NCBI GenBank assembly: GCA_030740135.1
Contig: JASLXW010000163.1
Span: 1 to 8,229, forward strand
Direction: 5' to 3'
DNA: 8,229 nt
DNA from: Nitrospinota bacterium
Lineage (GTDB): Bacteria; UBA8248; JACPRG01
Part shown: piece by piece, positions 6,175-8,229 of the stretch
Position numbering within the stretch: position 1 is the first letter of the stretch
Layout: every line of letters starts with the position of its first letter
Program-made: the position numbers and the translations under genes
Notes under the pieces: model-generated
What the model was told of the DNA's origin: nothing
Databases searched by the model: none
What the model saw: only the letters and a program-made list of their open reading frames with translations

Positions 6175-6327
6175 AAGGTCCGGGACCGCGCGTTCCCTAT
6201 CCTCGATGAAGGGGGCGAGGTCTACCGCATCGCCGGCATCTCGGAGGATGTCACCGGGCGAAAGACCCTGACGGATCAGCTCCGCCAAAGCCAGAAGCTC
6301 GAGGCGCTGGGCCAGCTCGCTTCCGGC
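6175..6327 (+). pseudogene. Remnant of a PAS domain and the start of the histidine kinase helix
   Basis: The frame of the downstream kinase stays open back to 6175. It encodes VRDRAFPILDEGGEVYRIAGI, SEDVTGRKTL and then LRQSQKLEALGQLASG. This is the classic end of a PAS/PAC domain followed by the coiled linker and H-box helix of a sensor kinase. No ATG, GTG or TTG occurs in frame here, and TGA at 6172-6174 closes the frame just before. The preceding codons read HGS then stop then KVRDRAFPI, where related PAS domains commonly read DGS-x-rWVRDRAFPI. That suggests a nonsense change or a junction. The sequence from 5987 to 6174 shows no recognisable sensor-domain coding in any frame. Confidence 0.65.
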
Positions 6328-7374
6328 GTGGCCCACAACTTCAACAACTCCCTGGCCGTCATCCTCGGGCGCGCCGAGCTCTCGGGACTTCTCACCGAGG
6401 ACCCCAAGCTTCGCCGGAATCTGGAGATCATCGAGAAAGCGGCCCATGACGGCGCCAACACGGTCAAACGCCTTCAGGACTTCGCGCGCAAGCGCGAGGA
6501 CCGCCCGACGGGGACCGTTGGGCTGAACGACATCGTCTCCGACGTCATCGAGATGACCCGGCCCCGCTGGAAGGACGAGGCCGAGCTGCTGGGCGTCCGC
6601 CTCGAAGTCGGGTTCGATGCCCGGGCCGAAAAGGACACCGTCCGGGGCGAAGGCTCCGAGCTTCGGGAGATCCTGATCAACCTGGTCCACAACGCCCTGG
6701 ACGCGATGCCCGATGGGGGGCGCATCGCCTTCGCCACCGAAAACGCGGCGGACGAGGTGATCGTCTCGGTGACGGACTCCGGGATCGGGATGGGCCCCGA
6801 GACGCGCGAGCGCGCGCTGGAGCCGTTTTTCACGACCAAGGGCGAGCGCGGCACCGGCCTGGGGCTCAGCATGGTTTATGGAATCGTCGGACGGTATGGG
6901 GGCCAAATGGAGATCGAGAGCGCCCCGGGAAAGGGGACGGCCGTGCGGCTGACCCTGCCGGCGGCCGATGAACAGGCGCGGGACCTCTCTACACCGAGGT
7001 TGATCACCTCCGCTTCCCGGCGGATTCTCATCATCGAGGACGAGGAAGAAGTCACGGAGCTCGTCGCCGAGATTCTGCAAGGAGGCGGCCACACGGCCGA
7101 ATTCGCCACGGACCCCCGCGATGGGCTCGACAGGTTCAAAAATGGGACCTTCGACATCGTCATTACGGACCTGAGCATGCCCGAGATGCCGGGTTGGCTG
7201 GTCGCCGAGGAAATCAGACGTCTGAACCCGAGCGTGCCCCTCATCCTGCTCACGGGCTGGGGCGGGCAGTTGGACCCGGAACGGTTGAAGGCGAACCATA
7301 TCGATTCCGTCCTCTCGAAGCCGATCAACCGGGCGGATATCCTGAATTCAGTTGAGCGGGCTTTCGCTGATTGA
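6328..7374 (+). CDS. 5'-truncated hybrid histidine kinase with C-terminal receiver domain
   Basis: This is a two-component signalling protein. From the only available downstream start (GTG 6328, 348 aa) it keeps the phospho-acceptor His (H3 in VAHNFNNSLAVI), the rest of the dimerisation helices and an HATPase domain. That domain has the N box (N122 in LVHNALDAMPDGG), G1 box D150-SGIGMG, F box EPFFTTK and G2 box GTGLGLS. A receiver domain follows from about residue 232 (RILIIEDEEE), with phosphorylatable D281 (VITDLSMPEMPG), the T of LLTGWGG and K331 (LSKPI). The GTG falls inside the H box, so translation from it would cut the first dimerisation helix. Intact relatives carry PAS or other sensors before this point. 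The catalytic and receiver parts look undamaged, so decay is recent or an unrecognised start/frameshift exists upstream. No DNA-binding output domain is present. Confidence 0.8.
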   Translation: MAHNFNNSLAVILGRAELSGLLTEDPKLRRNLEIIEKAAHDGANTVKRLQDFARKREDRPTGTVGLNDIVSDVIEMTRPRWKDEAELLGVRLEVGFDARAEKDTVRGEGSELREILINLVHNALDAMPDGGRIAFATENAADEVIVSVTDSGIGMGPETRERALEPFFTTKGERGTGLGLSMVYGIVGRYGGQMEIESAPGKGTAVRLTLPAADEQARDLSTPRLITSASRRILIIEDEEEVTELVAEILQGGGHTAEFATDPRDGLDRFKNGTFDIVITDLSMPEMPGWLVAEEIRRLNPSVPLILLTGWGGQLDPERLKANHIDSVLSKPINRADILNSVERAFAD

Positions 7375-7439
7375 AAAATTGAAACGCCCCTGATTCCCGG
7401 GGGCGCTTCGCCGGACTGGATGACGACCCCTTCCATTGG

Positions 7440-7445
7440 TAGAAT
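7440..7445 (+). promoter_or_regulatory. Candidate -10 element for the luciferase-like oxidoreductase
   Basis: TAGAAT matches the -10 consensus at five of six positions, about 60 nt upstream of the start codon. No good -35 is seen 17-18 nt before it (TGGATG at 7417-7422 is the nearest). It lies in the 131-nt gap after the kinase gene, suggesting independent transcription. Confidence 0.3.
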
Positions 7446-7493
7446 CTTTCATTCCCGTTTCCAGCTGAGACATCCGACCCCCGCGGAACACCC

Positions 7494-7498
7494 GGAGA
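7494..7498 (+). promoter_or_regulatory. Ribosome binding site of the luciferase-like gene
   Basis: GGAGA lies 7 nt before ATG 7506, good spacing, and fixes the start of the partial gene at the right edge. Confidence 0.6.
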
Positions 7499-7505
7499 TT
7501 CGCCC

Positions 7506-8229
7506 ATGCGGTTCAGCGTCGCCATCCCCAGTTGCATGGAGGGCCTCATCTATCCGTATCCGTTCGCCGATCCCGGACAGATCGTTCGGATCGCGGCGGA
7601 GGCCGAGGCCATGGGGTACGAGGCCGTCTGGCCCAACGACCACATCACGACCCAGAATTACGTGGCCCGGATGTGGCCCAAGCCCCCCCGCTTCTACGAA
7701 CCGTTCGTCCTGCTCTCGTTCGTCGCGGCGGCGACGAAGACGATCAAGCTGGCCACGGGCGTCGCCGTCCTGCCTGTCCGCGAGCCCATCATCCTGGCGA
7801 AGACCGCCGCGACGCTGGACGTCTGCTCCGGCGGGCGGGTGATCCTCGGCGTGGGCCTGGGGGCCTACCGGGAAGAGTACCGGGCCGCCAACCCGGGGGG
7901 AGCGCCCCACCGCGGCAAACTGATGGACGAGCGGATCGCCGCCCTTCGGGCGCTCCTCCAAAATCGCAAGGCGACCTTTCAGGGCGAATACGTCCGCTTC
8001 CGAGACGTCGAGATGTATCCCAAACCCGTCCAGAAGAAGATGCCCATCTACATCGGCGGCAACTCGTGGGACGGGGTGGAAAGGGCCGGCCGGTACGCCG
8101 ACGGCTGGTTCCCCGCCATCCTGACCCCCGAAGAGATCGCCGAGCGCGTCAAGCGGATGAAGGACGTGGCGAAGGAGGCGAACCGGAGCATTCGGCACAT
8201 CGACATCGCCCCCGAGCTGGGCGTCACCC
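7506..8229 (+). CDS. LLM-class (luciferase-like) flavin/F420-dependent oxidoreductase, 3'-truncated by the window edge
   Basis: The luciferase-like monooxygenase superfamily comprises TIM-barrel enzymes that use FMN or coenzyme F420 for oxidation or reduction of small molecules. The frame is open from ATG 7506 to the last base, 241 codons, with no stop in the window. Visible family features are MRFSVAIPS (first strand), AEAEAMGYEAVWPNDHI (about 32-48), IKLATGVAVLPVREPIILAKTAATLD (about 80-105) with the characteristic backbone segment, GGRVILGVGLGAYREEY (about 109-125), HRGKLMDE (about 135-142), MYPKPVQKKMPIYIGG (about 169-184) and RAGRYADGWFPA. Full-length members have about 280-350 residues, so the C-terminal quarter is missing. 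The GVGxGxxxEE type fits the probable F420-dependent subfamilies, but cofactor and substrate cannot be told from this. It is separated from the kinase by 131 nt and has its own Shine-Dalgarno. Confidence 0.93.
   Translation, partial: MRFSVAIPSCMEGLIYPYPFADPGQIVRIAAEAEAMGYEAVWPNDHITTQNYVARMWPKPPRFYEPFVLLSFVAAATKTIKLATGVAVLPVREPIILAKTAATLDVCSGGRVILGVGLGAYREEYRAANPGGAPHRGKLMDERIAALRALLQNRKATFQGEYVRFRDVEMYPKPVQKKMPIYIGGNSWDGVERAGRYADGWFPAILTPEEIAERVKRMKDVAKEANRSIRHIDIAPELGVT

Noticed and set aside
5809..7299. 496-codon open frame on the minus strand across the kinase gene
   Set aside because: It is antisense to a kinase-receiver frame with every canonical motif, has low-complexity composition, and runs into the radical SAM gene out of frame. 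It is a shadow of G+C-rich coding sequence.
7385..7405. CGCCCC/GGGGCG hairpin after the kinase gene
   Set aside because: It has only a 6-bp stem and no T tract on the plus strand. The T-rich side faces the minus strand, where no gene ends.
1..8229. Search for CRISPR arrays, tRNA/rRNA genes, insertion sequences and phage genes
   Set aside because: No regularly spaced repeats, cloverleaf-like sequence, transposase, integrase or phage motif was seen on either strand by eye.

Overview
This is a G+C-rich bacterial window with gene-dense coding on both strands. The organism cannot be named from the sequence. The hscB-hscA-fdx-iscX order is typical of proteobacteria-like ISC operons. The metal-binding Cys motif at the HscB N-terminus and the luciferase-like (F420/FMN) oxidoreductase would fit a deep-branching proteobacterial-type or uncultured soil/marine lineage, but that is inference.

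Left part (1-3474, + strand): the distal half of an ISC iron-sulfur assembly operon. It encodes the J-domain co-chaperone HscB, the specialised Hsp70 HscA (TTG start, overlapping hscB), a [2Fe-2S] ferredoxin with an unusual His-rich tail, and IscX. A strong intrinsic terminator closes the operon. iscS/iscU/iscA would be expected upstream, outside the window. HscB delivers the scaffold IscU to HscA, which drives cluster release; Fdx supplies electrons and IscX tunes IscS.

Middle part (3490-5203, - strand): a RhlE-type DEAD-box RNA helicase convergent with the ISC operon. It has a long non-coding leader (4793-5203) that is the most interesting non-protein part of the window. A complete intrinsic-terminator-like hairpin with seven U lies about 20 nt before the helicase start codon. 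An 11-bp inverted repeat could pair an upstream segment with the Shine-Dalgarno region. A 14-bp perfect palindrome overlaps the -35 of a candidate promoter. Together they suggest attenuation and/or translational control of the helicase.

Right part (5204-8229): a short radical SAM protein (- strand) with a 13-base homopolymer inside its coding region, a possible contingency switch. Next, on the + strand, is a hybrid histidine kinase-receiver gene whose PAS sensory half is missing or broken by an in-frame stop. The window ends in a luciferase-like flavin/F420-dependent oxidoreductase that runs off the edge. I see no CRISPR array, tRNA, rRNA, transposase or phage gene. The best candidates for something undescribed are the helicase leader and the homopolymer in the radical SAM gene, not a new multi-gene system.
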